Source: Fodinibacter sp038258215 (lineage in GTDB: Bacteria > Actinomycetota > Actinomycetes > Actinomycetales > Dermatophilaceae). Taken from it: a DNA stretch of 64,000 nt. Both the position numbers and the translations under genes were made by a program. Below, one piece after another: positions 55,097-63,620 of this stretch; positions within the stretch are counted from its first letter, which is position 1; each line of letters opens with the position of its first letter. Location of the stretch: positions 20,599 to 84,598 of the forward strand of contig JBBSQC010000013.1 of assembly GCA_038258215.1 (NCBI GenBank), written 5' to 3'. The notes beneath the pieces are model-generated. The model was not told the DNA's origin, did no database searches, and saw only the letters and a list, made by a program, of their open reading frames with translations.

Positions 55097-56312
55097 CGCG
55101 GCCCCGACCTCGGAGCAGTGGCTCGACCGCTACGACCGGTCCCTTCTCGGGCTCTTCGGGCGTCCGCAGCTCGTCCTCGACCACGGTGACGGAGCGTGGG
55201 TCTGGGACGTCGACGGGCGCCGCTACCTCGACCTCGTGGGCGGCATCGCCGTCAACGCGCTCGGGCACAACCACCCCGCCCTGGTCGCGGCCATCTCGAA
55301 GCAGGCGGGCCAGCTGGTCCACGTCTCCAACTTCTTCACCTCCGTCCCCCAGGTCGAGCTCGCGGAGCGGCTGCTCTCCCTGGCCGGCGCGCCCGAGGGG
55401 TCGGCCGTCTTCTTCACGAACTCCGGCACGGAGTCGATCGAGGCAGCCGTCAAGCTGGCCCGGCGCACGGGGCGCACCGGCATCGTCGCCGCCGAGGGCG
55501 CGTTCCACGGCCGCACGACCGGCGCCCTGGCGCTCACCCACAGGCCCGCCTACCGCGAGCCGTTCGAGCCGCTCCTGCCCGGCGTCTCGCACGTCCCCTG
55601 GGGGGACGTGGACGCGCTCCGCGCCGCTGTCACCAGGGACACCTCCGCCCTCGTCCTCGAGCCGATCCAGGGCGAGGCGGGGGTTCGACCCGGCGACCCG
55701 GCATACCTGCGGGTCGCCCGTGAGGTCACTCGTGACGTCGGGGCCCTCCTGGTGCTCGACGAGATCCAGACCGGGATCGGCCGCACGGGCACCTGGTTCG
55801 CGTTCCACCAGGCCGGGGTGGTGCCCGACGCGATGACCCTGGCCAAGGGGCTCGGGGGCGGGGTGCCGGTGGGTGCGCTGCTGACGTTCGGCCCGCAGGT
55901 CAGCGGCCTGCTCACCGCGGGCCAGCACGGCACGACCTTCGGGGGTAACCCGCTGGCCTGTGCCGCCGGGCTCGCCGTGCTCGACGCCATCGCCGACGAG
56001 GGGCTCCTGGACCACGCCCGCGAAGCCGGGGAGCACCTGGAGCAGCGGGTCCACGACCTGTCCCACCCACTCGTGACCGGCATCCGGGGCGCGGGGCTGC
56101 TGCGGGCCATCACCCTCGGCGGCGAGCACGCCGTCGCCGTCGCGGGCCTGGCCCGCGACGCGGGCTTCATCGTCAACCCGGTCGCCCCCGACGCCATCCG
56201 CCTCGCCCCGCCGCTCGTCGTCACCACCGACGAGCTCGACCTCTTCGTCGACGCCCTCCCGGGGTTCCTCGACGCCGCCGCACCCCCATCCACCGCCAAG
56301 GACGCCCCATGA
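55089..56312 (+). CDS. argD: Acetylornithine aminotransferase
   Basis: ArgD moves an amino group from glutamate to N-acetylglutamate semialdehyde. The 407-residue class III aminotransferase shows YLDLVGGIAVNALGHNHPAL, FTNSGTESIEAAVKLAR, GAFHGRTTGALALT, LLVLDEIQTGIGRTG and the PLP lysine in MTLAKGLGGGVPVGA. Then comes HGTTFGGNPLACAAGLAVL. It may also serve in lysine synthesis as in other bacteria. Start ATG 55089, end overlapping argF by 4 nt. Confidence 0.96.
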   Translation: MTDAAPTSEQWLDRYDRSLLGLFGRPQLVLDHGDGAWVWDVDGRRYLDLVGGIAVNALGHNHPALVAAISKQAGQLVHVSNFFTSVPQVELAERLLSLAGAPEGSAVFFTNSGTESIEAAVKLARRTGRTGIVAAEGAFHGRTTGALALTHRPAYREPFEPLLPGVSHVPWGDVDALRAAVTRDTSALVLEPIQGEAGVRPGDPAYLRVAREVTRDVGALLVLDEIQTGIGRTGTWFAFHQAGVVPDAMTLAKGLGGGVPVGALLTFGPQVSGLLTAGQHGTTFGGNPLACAAGLAVLDAIADEGLLDHAREAGEHLEQRVHDLSHPLVTGIRGAGLLRAITLGGEHAVAVAGLARDAGFIVNPVAPDAIRLAPPLVVTTDELDLFVDALPGFLDAAAPPSTAKDAP

Positions 56313-57259
56313 CCCTGCGCCACCTCCTCGCCGACGACGACCTCACCGCAGCCGAGCAGCGCGAGGTGCTCGACCGGGCCCTGGCGCTGAAGGCCCAGCC
56401 GTTCTCCGACCGCAGCCTCGAAGGTCCCGTCACCGTCTCGATCCTCTTCGACAAGCCCACCCTGCGCACCCAGGTCTCCTTCGTCGGCGCCGTCGCGCAG
56501 CTCGGCGGCTTCCCGATGGTCGTCGACGGCCGGCTCGCGGGCGTGGGGGAGCGGGAGTCGGTCGCCGACGTGGCCCGGATCCTCGGCCGTCAGTCGGCCG
56601 TCGTCGTGTGGCGCACCTTCGGGCAGCAGGCCCTCGAGGAGATGGCCGAGCACGCCGGAGTGCCCGTGGTCAACGCCCTGACCGACGACTACCACCCGTG
56701 CCAGATCCTCGCCGACCTGCTCACCGTGCGCGAGGCCCTCGGGGACCCGGCCGGGCTCACCCTCGCCTACCTCGGGGACGGCGCCAACAACATGTCGCAC
56801 TCCTACCTGCTGGGGTGCGCCCTCGCCGGGATGCACGTGCGCATCGGCACACCGGCAAGCCACCCACCGCGTCCGGACGTCCTGAGCCGCGCGGTGGCGA
56901 TCGCGGCCGCGCAGGGCGGATCCGTGGCGGTCACCGCTGACCCGGTCGAGGCGGCCCGAGGTGCCGACGTGGTCGCCACGGACACCTGGGTCTCGATGGG
57001 CCAGGAGTCCGAGAGCGAGCAGCGCAGAGGCGCGACCAGCCCGTTCGACGCCTTCCGCGTCGACGAGGCACTCATGGCGCACGCCTCGCCGACCGCGGTC
57101 TTCCTCCACTGCCTCCCGGCCTACCGGGGCCACGAGGTCAGCGCCGGGGTCATCGACGGCCCGAGGTCGCTCGTCTGGCAGGAGGCGGAGACCCGCCTCC
57201 ACGCCCAGAAGGCCCTGCTGTCCTGGCTCCTCGAGCAGTCCGCCGGGAGCCCGTCATGA
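56309..57259 (+). CDS. argF: Ornithine carbamoyltransferase
   Basis: ArgF makes citrulline from ornithine and carbamoyl phosphate. In the 316-residue protein the carbamoyl-phosphate motif reads FDKPTLRTQVSF (usually xSTRTR; here KPTLRT). VWRTFGQ, PVVNALTDDYHPCQILADL and FLHCLPAYRGHEV (ornithine-binding HCLP) follow. The KPTLRT variant is the known actinobacterial form. ATG 56309 overlaps argD and the stop overlaps argR (ATGA). Confidence 0.95.
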   Translation: MTLRHLLADDDLTAAEQREVLDRALALKAQPFSDRSLEGPVTVSILFDKPTLRTQVSFVGAVAQLGGFPMVVDGRLAGVGERESVADVARILGRQSAVVVWRTFGQQALEEMAEHAGVPVVNALTDDYHPCQILADLLTVREALGDPAGLTLAYLGDGANNMSHSYLLGCALAGMHVRIGTPASHPPRPDVLSRAVAIAAAQGGSVAVTADPVEAARGADVVATDTWVSMGQESESEQRRGATSPFDAFRVDEALMAHASPTAVFLHCLPAYRGHEVSAGVIDGPRSLVWQEAETRLHAQKALLSWLLEQSAGSPS

Positions 57260-57759
57260 CGGTGTCGACGAGCCGCGGGGCACGCCAGCAGCGCATCGTC
57301 GAGATCCTCTCGGCGACGGCCGTCCGTTCCCAGACCGACCTGCTCGACCTCCTCGCGGCGGACGGCATCGAGGTCACCCAGGCGACCCTCTCCCGCGACC
57401 TCGTCGACGTCGGGGCCGAGCGGGTGCGGGTCGGGAAGAACCTGGTGTATGCCGTGCCGGGCGAGGGCGGGGACCGCACGGTGCGCCCGGCGCCCGACGG
57501 TGCCGAGCGGGTGACCCGGCTCCAGGGCCGCTGCCACGAGCTGCTCGTCTCGGCCGAACCGTCGGCCAACCTGGTCATCCTGCGCACCCCACCCGGCGCC
57601 GCGAGCTTCCTCGCCTCCGCGCTCGACCACGCCGGGCTCGACGACATCGTCGGCACGATCGCCGGTGACGACACGATCATGGTGGTGACACCCGGGGATG
57701 CCCGCAGCCATGCCCTCGTCGACCGCCTCATGTCGTTCACCCGGAAGGACACCACGTGA
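57256..57759 (+). CDS. argR: Arginine repressor ArgR
   Basis: ArgR represses arginine genes when arginine binds its hexamer. The 167-residue protein has the N-terminal winged helix (RQQRIVEILSATAVRSQTDL, VTQATLSRDLVDVGAERVR) and the C-terminal oligomerisation and ligand domain with GTIAGDDTIMVV (Asp-Asp arginine contact). Its likely target is the double ARG box at argC, which would make the operon self-regulated. It overlaps argF and argH by 4 nt each. Confidence 0.95.
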   Translation: MTVSTSRGARQQRIVEILSATAVRSQTDLLDLLAADGIEVTQATLSRDLVDVGAERVRVGKNLVYAVPGEGGDRTVRPAPDGAERVTRLQGRCHELLVSAEPSANLVILRTPPGAASFLASALDHAGLDDIVGTIAGDDTIMVVTPGDARSHALVDRLMSFTRKDTT

Positions 57760-59198
57760 CCCAGCCCGATGGCCGGCCCGCCTCCGTCAGCCTCTGGGGC
57801 GGCCGGTTCGCCGGGGGCCCGGCCGATGCCCTCGCCGCGTTGTCCAAGTCGACACACTTCGACTGGCGGCTCGCCACGTACGACATCGCCGGCTCCCGTG
57901 CTCACGCCCGGGTGCTCCACGCCGCGGGCCTGCTCGACGACGCGACCCTGGCCGCGATGCTCGACGCGCTCGAGGTCCTGCGGGCCGATGTCACCTCGGG
58001 CGACTTCCGGCCCCAGGACGGGGACGAGGACGTCCACACCGCTCTCGAGCGGGGCCTCATCGAGCGGGCCGGCGCGGAGGTCGGCGGGCGACTGCGGGCC
58101 GGCCGCTCCCGCAACGACCAGGTGGCGACCCTGTTCCGGATGTACCTGCGCGACCACTCCCGCGTCGTGGCCGGGCTGGTGCTCGACGTCGTCGACGCCC
58201 TCGTGTCCCAGGCGACCCGGCACCTCGGTGTCGCCATGCCGGGCCGCACTCACCTCCAGCACGCGCAGCCGGTGCTGCTGTCCCACCACCTGCTCGCGCA
58301 CGCCTGGGCGCTGCTGCGCGACGTGGACCGCCTGCGCGACTGGGACGTTCGCGCCGCGGTGTCGCCCTACGGGTCGGGCGCGCTCGCCGGCTCCTCGCTC
58401 GGTCTGGACCCCGAGGCGGTGGCGGCCGACCTGGGCTTCGACTCCTCGGTGGAGAACTCCATCGACGGCACGGCGTCGCGGGACTTCGTGGCCGAGCTGT
58501 CGTTCGTCGCCGCCATGACCGCGGTCGACCTGTCGCGCCTGGCCGAGGAGGTCGTGCTCTGGGCCACCAAGGAGTTCTCGTTCGTCACGCTCGACGACGC
58601 CTACTCCACCGGGTCGAGCATCATGCCGCAGAAGAAGAACCCCGATGTCGCCGAGCTGGCCCGCGGCAAGGCCGGTCGCCTGGTCGGCGACCTGGCCGGG
58701 CTGCTCACCACCCTCAAGTCGCTGCCGCTGGCCTACAACCGGGACCTCCAGGAGGACAAGGAGCCGGTGTTCGACGCCGTGGACACCCTCGAGGTGCTGC
58801 TGCCGGCCTTCGCCGGGATGGTCGAGACCATGGTCTTCGACACCGGTCGGCTGGCGTCGCTGGCCCCGCAGGGCTTCTCGCTCGCGACCGACATCGCGGA
58901 GTGGCTCGTGCGCGAAGGGGTGGCGTTCAGGGTCGCCCACGAGGTGGCCGGGGCCTGTGTCCGGGTGTGCGAGGAGCGCGGCACCGAGCTGTGGGACCTC
59001 ACCGACGACGACCTCCACGGCATCAGCGAGCACCTCACGCCCGGCGTCCGGGACGTGTTGTCGGTCGAGGGCTCGTTGGCCTCCCGCAGCGCCCGCGGGG
59101 GCACCGCGCCGGTCCGGGTCGCCGAGCAGCTCCAGCGCGTCGTGGCCACCGCCGCCGACCACCGGGCCTGGGCCGGCGTGCTGCCCACGGTCCGCTGA
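57756..59198 (+). CDS. argH: Argininosuccinate lyase
   Basis: ArgH splits argininosuccinate into arginine and fumarate. The 480-residue fumarase-superfamily protein has SLWGGRFAGGPADALAAL at the start, DEDVHTALERGL, AGRSRNDQVAT, PGRTHLQHAQPVLLSHH (catalytic His) and the signature GSSIMPQKKNPD near 287. Start GTG 57756. argG, which in many actinobacteria lies between argR and argH, is missing here and must be elsewhere if the pathway is complete. Confidence 0.96.
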   Translation: MTQPDGRPASVSLWGGRFAGGPADALAALSKSTHFDWRLATYDIAGSRAHARVLHAAGLLDDATLAAMLDALEVLRADVTSGDFRPQDGDEDVHTALERGLIERAGAEVGGRLRAGRSRNDQVATLFRMYLRDHSRVVAGLVLDVVDALVSQATRHLGVAMPGRTHLQHAQPVLLSHHLLAHAWALLRDVDRLRDWDVRAAVSPYGSGALAGSSLGLDPEAVAADLGFDSSVENSIDGTASRDFVAELSFVAAMTAVDLSRLAEEVVLWATKEFSFVTLDDAYSTGSSIMPQKKNPDVAELARGKAGRLVGDLAGLLTTLKSLPLAYNRDLQEDKEPVFDAVDTLEVLLPAFAGMVETMVFDTGRLASLAPQGFSLATDIAEWLVREGVAFRVAHEVAGACVRVCEERGTELWDLTDDDLHGISEHLTPGVRDVLSVEGSLASRSARGGTAPVRVAEQLQRVVATAADHRAWAGVLPTVR

Positions 59199-59215
59199 CG
59201 GCATCCGGGACCTGC

Positions 59216-59866
59216 GTGAGCGACGAGACTGTCGGGGTGACCCCCTCGAGCTCCCTCCCCCGCGCCTTCTTCGCGCGCGACGTGCTGATCGTGGCCCGCG
59301 AGCTGCTCGGGTGCCGGGTCACGCACGCCGGTGTGACCGTGCGGCTCACCGAGGTCGAGGCGTATGCCGGGCAGGGCGACCCCGGTTCGCACGCCTTCCG
59401 GGGCCGGTCGCCGCGGACCGAGGCGATGTTCGGCCCGGCCGGTTGCCTGTACGTCTACTTCACCTACGGGATGCACTACTGCGCCAACGTCGTCACCGGC
59501 CACGAGGGCACCGCGTCGGCCGTGCTGATGCGGGCGGGTGAGGTCGTCGCCGGCCATGATCTCGCGGCGCAGCGCCGGCCGGGGATCCGCGAGCGCGACC
59601 ATGCCCGTGGACCGGCGAACCTCGCGAGCACCCTCGGTCTCGGGCGCGACCACAACGGGCTCTCGCTCGTCGGCGCAAGGGCCGGAGCACGCATCCAGCC
59701 ACCCGAGGAAGTGCTCGACCCCACTCGGTTGCGCACCGGCCCCCGAGTCGGGGTGAGCGGGGCCGGTGGTGACGGGACGGTCTACCCGTGGCGCTTCCAC
59801 ATCGACGGCGAGCCCACCGTCAGCTCCTATCGACCGGGGCGGGCTCGGAACCGCGCGACGACGTGA
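59216..59866 (+). CDS. mpg: 3-methyladenine DNA glycosylase (AAG/Mpg family)
   Basis: This 216-residue enzyme removes alkylated purines in base excision repair. Blocks: FFARDVLIVARELLGCRV, RLTEVEAYAGQGDPGSHAFR with the catalytic Glu in TEVEAY, MFGPAGCLYVYFTYGMHYC, AVLMRAGEV and ARGPANLASTLGL. GTG 59216 starts 17 nt after argH. The next gene overlaps by 4 nt. Mycobacterial mpg likewise lies next to tyrS. Confidence 0.94.
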   Translation: MSDETVGVTPSSSLPRAFFARDVLIVARELLGCRVTHAGVTVRLTEVEAYAGQGDPGSHAFRGRSPRTEAMFGPAGCLYVYFTYGMHYCANVVTGHEGTASAVLMRAGEVVAGHDLAAQRRPGIRERDHARGPANLASTLGLGRDHNGLSLVGARAGARIQPPEEVLDPTRLRTGPRVGVSGAGGDGTVYPWRFHIDGEPTVSSYRPGRARNRATT

Positions 59867-60459
59867 TCCGTCGGAACCCCGTGCGACTGCTGACCGTGCC
59901 GATCGTGTGCGCCGCCGTGTTCCTCTCCGCCTGCGGCAGCGCGACATCGCCCCCGGGGAAGGACGATGCGGATGCGACCCCCACCGCGCCGACCAGCTCC
60001 GCGGTCCCGGATGCGGTGCCGCCCGCTGCGGGCCCGGTCACCGGGCAGGGAACCGTGATCGAGGTCCCCGACGGCGCTCCGGAGCTCTGCCTCGGCGCGG
60101 TCCGTGAGTCCCACCCCCCGCAGTGCGAGGGGATCCCGCTCTCCGGGTGGGACTGGGGGAGCGCCCGTGCGCAGGAGGAGGCGGGGGAGGGCGCGGCGAT
60201 CACGCGGTGGGGCACCTACGCCGTGACGGGAACCTTCGACGGCGTGGCAATGGACGTGACCGGCTCGGTGCCCCTCGCGCTCTACGACACGGTCGCCCCG
60301 CCGTCCCCGAGACCGGTCGCCCCGCCCACCCTCTCGGAGGGGGAGTGGCTCGCCGTCGAGGACCGGGCCCGGGACCTCCCCGGGGTCCTGACCGTCGGCC
60401 GGCAGGACCCCGGGGGGCCGGTGTACGTGTCGGTGGTCCACGATGACGGCTCGCTGTAG
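59863..60459 (+). CDS. Putative lipoprotein, unknown function
   Basis: This 198-residue precursor has a signal with lipobox FLSAC (VPIVCAAVFLSAC) followed by a Pro/Thr/Asp-rich linker (residues 28-55). The mature domain has two cysteines (ELCLGAVRESHPPQCEG) likely in a disulfide, and beta-strand-like segments TYAVTGTFDGVAMDV. No family is recognised. GTG 59863 overlaps the mpg stop, so it is read together with the glycosylase. It converges on the deaminase gene. Confidence 0.7.
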   Translation: MIRRNPVRLLTVPIVCAAVFLSACGSATSPPGKDDADATPTAPTSSAVPDAVPPAAGPVTGQGTVIEVPDGAPELCLGAVRESHPPQCEGIPLSGWDWGSARAQEEAGEGAAITRWGTYAVTGTFDGVAMDVTGSVPLALYDTVAPPSPRPVAPPTLSEGEWLAVEDRARDLPGVLTVGRQDPGGPVYVSVVHDDGSL

Positions 60460-60528
60460 GCAGGCGCCGCTGAGGCCTTCGGACCCGGCGCGGTACTCGT
60501 GCGCTCGGCGCTGCGCTGAGCGCACCCG

Positions 60529-61560
60529 TCACGGACCCACGGCGACCATCTCGGCCCGCAGCCTGCTGCGCACGTCGTCGGGCGCGAAGCTCGCGTCGAG
60601 CGCTGCCACGGCGAGGTCGACCACCCCTCGCTCGTCGAGGTCGAGGAGGTCTGCGGCGATGTCGTACTCCCGGTTCAGCGTCGTCCCGAACATCGGCGGG
60701 TCGTCGCTGTTGATCGTCACGACCACGCCCGCATCGCGCAGAGCGCGCAACGGGTGGTCCTCGAGGCGCGCGACGACGCGGGTCGCGATGTTCGAGGTCG
60801 GGCACACCTCGAGCGGGATGCGGTGCTCGGCAAGGTGGTCGAGGAGTCGGGGGTCGGCCGTCGCAGAGGTGCCGTGCCCGATCCGCTCCGCCCCGAGGTG
60901 GAGCAGCGCGTCCCAGATGCTCTGCGGTCCGGTCGACTCACCGGAGTGGGGGACCGAGTGCAGCCCCGCCGCCCTCGCCCTCGCAAAGTGGGGGGCGAAC
61001 TGTGGCCTGGGCACGCCGATCTCCGGGCCCCCGAGGCCGAAGCCGACGAGGGCGGCGGGGCCGTGGTCCACGGCATACGTGAGCGTGGCGTCGGCGGCCG
61101 GCATCCCCGCCTCCCCGGGGATGTCGTAGATCCAGCGCAGGACGACGCCGAGCTCGGCCTCCGCAGCGACCCGCGCATCCTCGATCGCCGCGGTGTAGGC
61201 CTCGATGGCGATGCCGCGCGTGACCGAGGTGAACGGCGTCATCGTCACCTCCGCATAGCGGACCCGCTGCGCCGAGAGGTCCCGAGCCACCTCGTAGGTC
61301 AGCAGGCGCACGTCGTCGGCGGTGCGGACCAGGTCGACGGTGGCGAGGTAGAGCTCGATGAAGTGGGCGAAGTCGGTGAACGTGAAGTAGTCGGCGAGGG
61401 CTCCGGGCTCGGTGGGAACCGATGAGCCGGGATGCCGCGCTGACAGCTCGGCCAGCACCCTGGGCGACGCCGAACCGACGTGGTGCACGTGGAGCTCGGC
61501 CTTCGGCAGGCCGGCGATGAAGGTGCTCAGATCCGGGCGTCGTGTCTGCTCAGCGGTCAT
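60529..61560 (-). CDS. Adenosine deaminase-family amidohydrolase
   Basis: This 343-residue TIM-barrel deaminase has the metal pair in AELHVHHVGSA (His24, His26), LRWIYDIPGEAG, LHSVPHSGEST (third His and catalytic Glu), ERIGHGT and the paired acids in NSDDPPMF. The HHVGSA variant in place of HLEGT is the type I associate with Streptomyces homologues, some of which are reported to deaminate aminodeoxyfutalosine. Adenosine is the default substrate; the alternative cannot be settled from sequence. ATG 61560 starts it, divergent from tyrS. Confidence 0.88.
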   Translation of the reverse strand: MTAEQTRRPDLSTFIAGLPKAELHVHHVGSASPRVLAELSARHPGSSVPTEPGALADYFTFTDFAHFIELYLATVDLVRTADDVRLLTYEVARDLSAQRVRYAEVTMTPFTSVTRGIAIEAYTAAIEDARVAAEAELGVVLRWIYDIPGEAGMPAADATLTYAVDHGPAALVGFGLGGPEIGVPRPQFAPHFARARAAGLHSVPHSGESTGPQSIWDALLHLGAERIGHGTSATADPRLLDHLAEHRIPLEVCPTSNIATRVVARLEDHPLRALRDAGVVVTINSDDPPMFGTTLNREYDIAADLLDLDERGVVDLAVAALDASFAPDDVRSRLRAEMVAVGP

Positions 61561-61653
61561 GGGAGGAGTGTGCCGCCACCACCGGGCCCGTGGCAGGCTG
61601 GGCGGGCGCGGCTCCGACGGGCCTGCGCTCCACGCACGAAGGGATTCCAGGCC

Positions 61654-62931
61654 GTGACCGACATCCTCGACGAGCTGCACTGGCGCGGGCTCGTGGCCCA
61701 GACCACCGACGAGGCGGCCCTGCGCGCGGCGCTGGCCGACGGGCCGATCACGGCGTACTGCGGCTTCGACCCGACCGCCCCATCACTGCACTTCGGCAAC
61801 CTCGTCCAGCTCGTCGTGCTGAGGCACCTCCAGCGGGCGGGGCACCGGGTGATCTGCCTGGTCGGAGGGTCCACCGGTCTCATCGGGGATCCCAGGCCGA
61901 CGTCCGAACGCGTCCTGAAGACCAAGGAGCAGACCGCTGAGTGGGTGGGGAACATCCGCCGCCAGGTCGAGCCCTTCCTGAGCACGGAGGGGGAGAACCC
62001 CGCGATCTTCGTCGACAACCTCGACTGGACCGCTCCCATGTCGGCGCTGGACTTCCTGCGCGACGTCGGCAAGCACTTCCGGGTGAACCAGATGGTGAAG
62101 AAGGAGGCTGTCGCCGCCCGGCTCAACAGCGACGAGGGGATCTCGTACACCGAGTTCAGCTACCAGCTGCTCCAGGGGCTGGACTACCTCCAGCTCTACC
62201 GCGACCACGGTTGCACCCTGCAGACCGGTGGCAACGACCAGTGGGGCAACCTCACCGCCGGCGCGGACCTGATCCACCGGGTCGAGGGGACGTCGGTGCA
62301 CCTGCTCACCACCCCACTGCTCACCGACAGCGCGGGGGAGAAGTTCGGCAAGAGCGCCGGCAACGCGATCTGGCTGTCGGCGGAGATGACGAGCCCCTAC
62401 GCCTTCTACCAGTACTGGCTCAACGTCGAGGACGCCTCGGTGCTGACCCTCCTGCGAGTCTTCACCGACCGAGGGGCCGAGGAGGTCGAGGACCTCGAGC
62501 GGGCCCTGGAGCGCGAGCCGTTCCGGCGTGGCGCCCAACGGGTCCTCGCGGCAGACGTCACGACCCTGGTGCACGGGGAGCGGGCCACGGATGCGGTGCA
62601 GGCCGCATCGGAGGCGCTCTTCGGGAAGGGGGACCTGGCGGCGCTGGACGAGGGAACCCTGAGCGACGCGACGGCCGAGCTGCCCGGGGGGGTCGTCCGT
62701 GTGGGGATGCCGGTGCTCGAGGCCCTTGTGGCGGTGGGGCTGGTGGACTCCAGGAACGCCGCACGGCGGGCGATCACGGACGGCGGCGCCTCGGTCAACG
62801 GGGCCAAGGTGACCGACGTCGAGCGGGTGATCGAGGCCGCAGACGTGCTCCACGGACGGGTCGTGGTGCTCCGTCGCGGCCGGAAGGCGTTGGCCGCTGG
62901 GCGCCTCGGGGCTGGAGATGCCGCGTCCTGA
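61654..62931 (+). CDS. tyrS: Tyrosyl-tRNA synthetase
   Basis: TyrS charges tRNA-Tyr. The 425-residue class I synthetase has AYCGFDPTAPSLHFGNLVQL (HIGH-like HFGN at 46-49), LVGGSTGLIGDPRPTSER, YTEFSYQLLQGLDYLQLYRD, TGGNDQWGN, the KMSKS equivalent KFGKSAGN, and an S4 RNA-binding domain at the C-terminus (SRNAARRAITDGGASVNG). GTG 61654 is chosen by homology; its ribosome site (GAAGGGA, 9 nt away) is loose. rRNA transcription begins several hundred nt downstream. Confidence 0.96.
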   Translation: MTDILDELHWRGLVAQTTDEAALRAALADGPITAYCGFDPTAPSLHFGNLVQLVVLRHLQRAGHRVICLVGGSTGLIGDPRPTSERVLKTKEQTAEWVGNIRRQVEPFLSTEGENPAIFVDNLDWTAPMSALDFLRDVGKHFRVNQMVKKEAVAARLNSDEGISYTEFSYQLLQGLDYLQLYRDHGCTLQTGGNDQWGNLTAGADLIHRVEGTSVHLLTTPLLTDSAGEKFGKSAGNAIWLSAEMTSPYAFYQYWLNVEDASVLTLLRVFTDRGAEEVEDLERALEREPFRRGAQRVLAADVTTLVHGERATDAVQAASEALFGKGDLAALDEGTLSDATAELPGGVVRVGMPVLEALVAVGLVDSRNAARRAITDGGASVNGAKVTDVERVIEAADVLHGRVVVLRRGRKALAAGRLGAGDAAS

Positions 62932-63041
62932 GGAAACGCCTGGCGCGCAACATCGCTGTGCTGCAACAGTATTCAGCCCGGCGCACCGCCCTGGGCGCCG
63001 TGGGGACGGGGACGGATTTGTGTTCCCCGCAGAACGTCATC

Positions 63042-63047
63042 TAATGT
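63042..63047 (+). promoter_or_regulatory. Possible upstream rrn promoter, -10 box
   Basis: TAATGT with TTGTGT 18 bp upstream (63018-63023 region), in the 689-bp stretch between tyrS and 16S rRNA. The first 100 nt after tyrS hold only a weak CGGCGC...GCGCCG hairpin. Confidence 0.3.
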
Positions 63048-63184
63048 TCTCGACGTCAGCCCGAGAGGGAGGAACGGACGCCAAGCGGCAGGGTGAGAGC
63101 CCCGCACCAAGCAGGCCGGTCCCGCGAGCTGAACCCCACACCTGCAAGGGAACATGCGCCACCTCGGTGGTGCCTGGACGCGAG

Positions 63185-63214
63185 TGGAGCTGGCCGCCGA
63201 GAGGCTGCTAGAGT
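63185..63214 (+). promoter_or_regulatory. Possible second rrn promoter
   Basis: TGGAGC (63185-63190) and TAGAGT (63209-63214) are 18 bp apart. Confidence 0.3.
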
Positions 63215-63289
63215 GGGACACCCGCCGAAGACCAAGAGCGACCGGTCCGGCCCCATGCGGAGCACCTCAGGTGCACCGTGGGCACGGAT

Positions 63290-63318
63290 TTGACGCCCAA
63301 GCGTGACGCGGGTAAGTT
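63290..63318 (+). promoter_or_regulatory. Main rrn promoter
   Basis: TTGACG (63290-63295) and TAAGTT (63313-63318) are exactly 17 bp apart, the best sigma-70-type match in the window. Transcription would start near 63325, about 300 nt before 16S rRNA. Confidence 0.7.
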
Positions 63319-63407
63319 GGAACAGTTGCCTCGCAGCCAATGCGTGAGCAACGCGGAACAAGCCCCCACGACCGGCTCACATCGAGCCTCTTGTAGGTGC
63401 GCGTCCG

Positions 63408-63430
63408 AACCTTGAGAACTCAACAGCGTG
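63408..63430 (+). promoter_or_regulatory. boxA-like antitermination element in rRNA leader
   Basis: AACCTTGAGAACTCAACAG lies in the leader and matches the sequence seen before 16S and 23S genes in actinobacteria, where Nus factors bind to prevent early termination. Confidence 0.5.
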
Positions 63431-63529
63431 TCAAAAATCGATGCCAATTAACCTCGTCGCATCGCCAGCAGAGCCGGCCAGCACGGTCGGTGATGTGAGT
63501 GATGCACGAAAATCCTTTGGTTGGACAAC

Positions 63530-63613
63530 GAACAACAGCGAAAGCTGGTTGTTCGTGCTCAGCCAGTGAAACAACCCTTTGTGGGTAACGATTTCTCGAC
63601 CTCGTGTCGAGAG
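63530..63613 (+). promoter_or_regulatory. rRNA leader hairpins, probable processing region
   Basis: CGAACAACAGC (63530-63540), GAAA loop, and GCTGGTTGTTCG (63545-63556) form a stem with one bulge. A second stem pairs TCTCGAC (63595-63601) with GTCGAGA (63607-63613). Both precede mature 16S and may guide RNase cleavage. Confidence 0.5.
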
Positions 63614-63620
63614 TCATACA

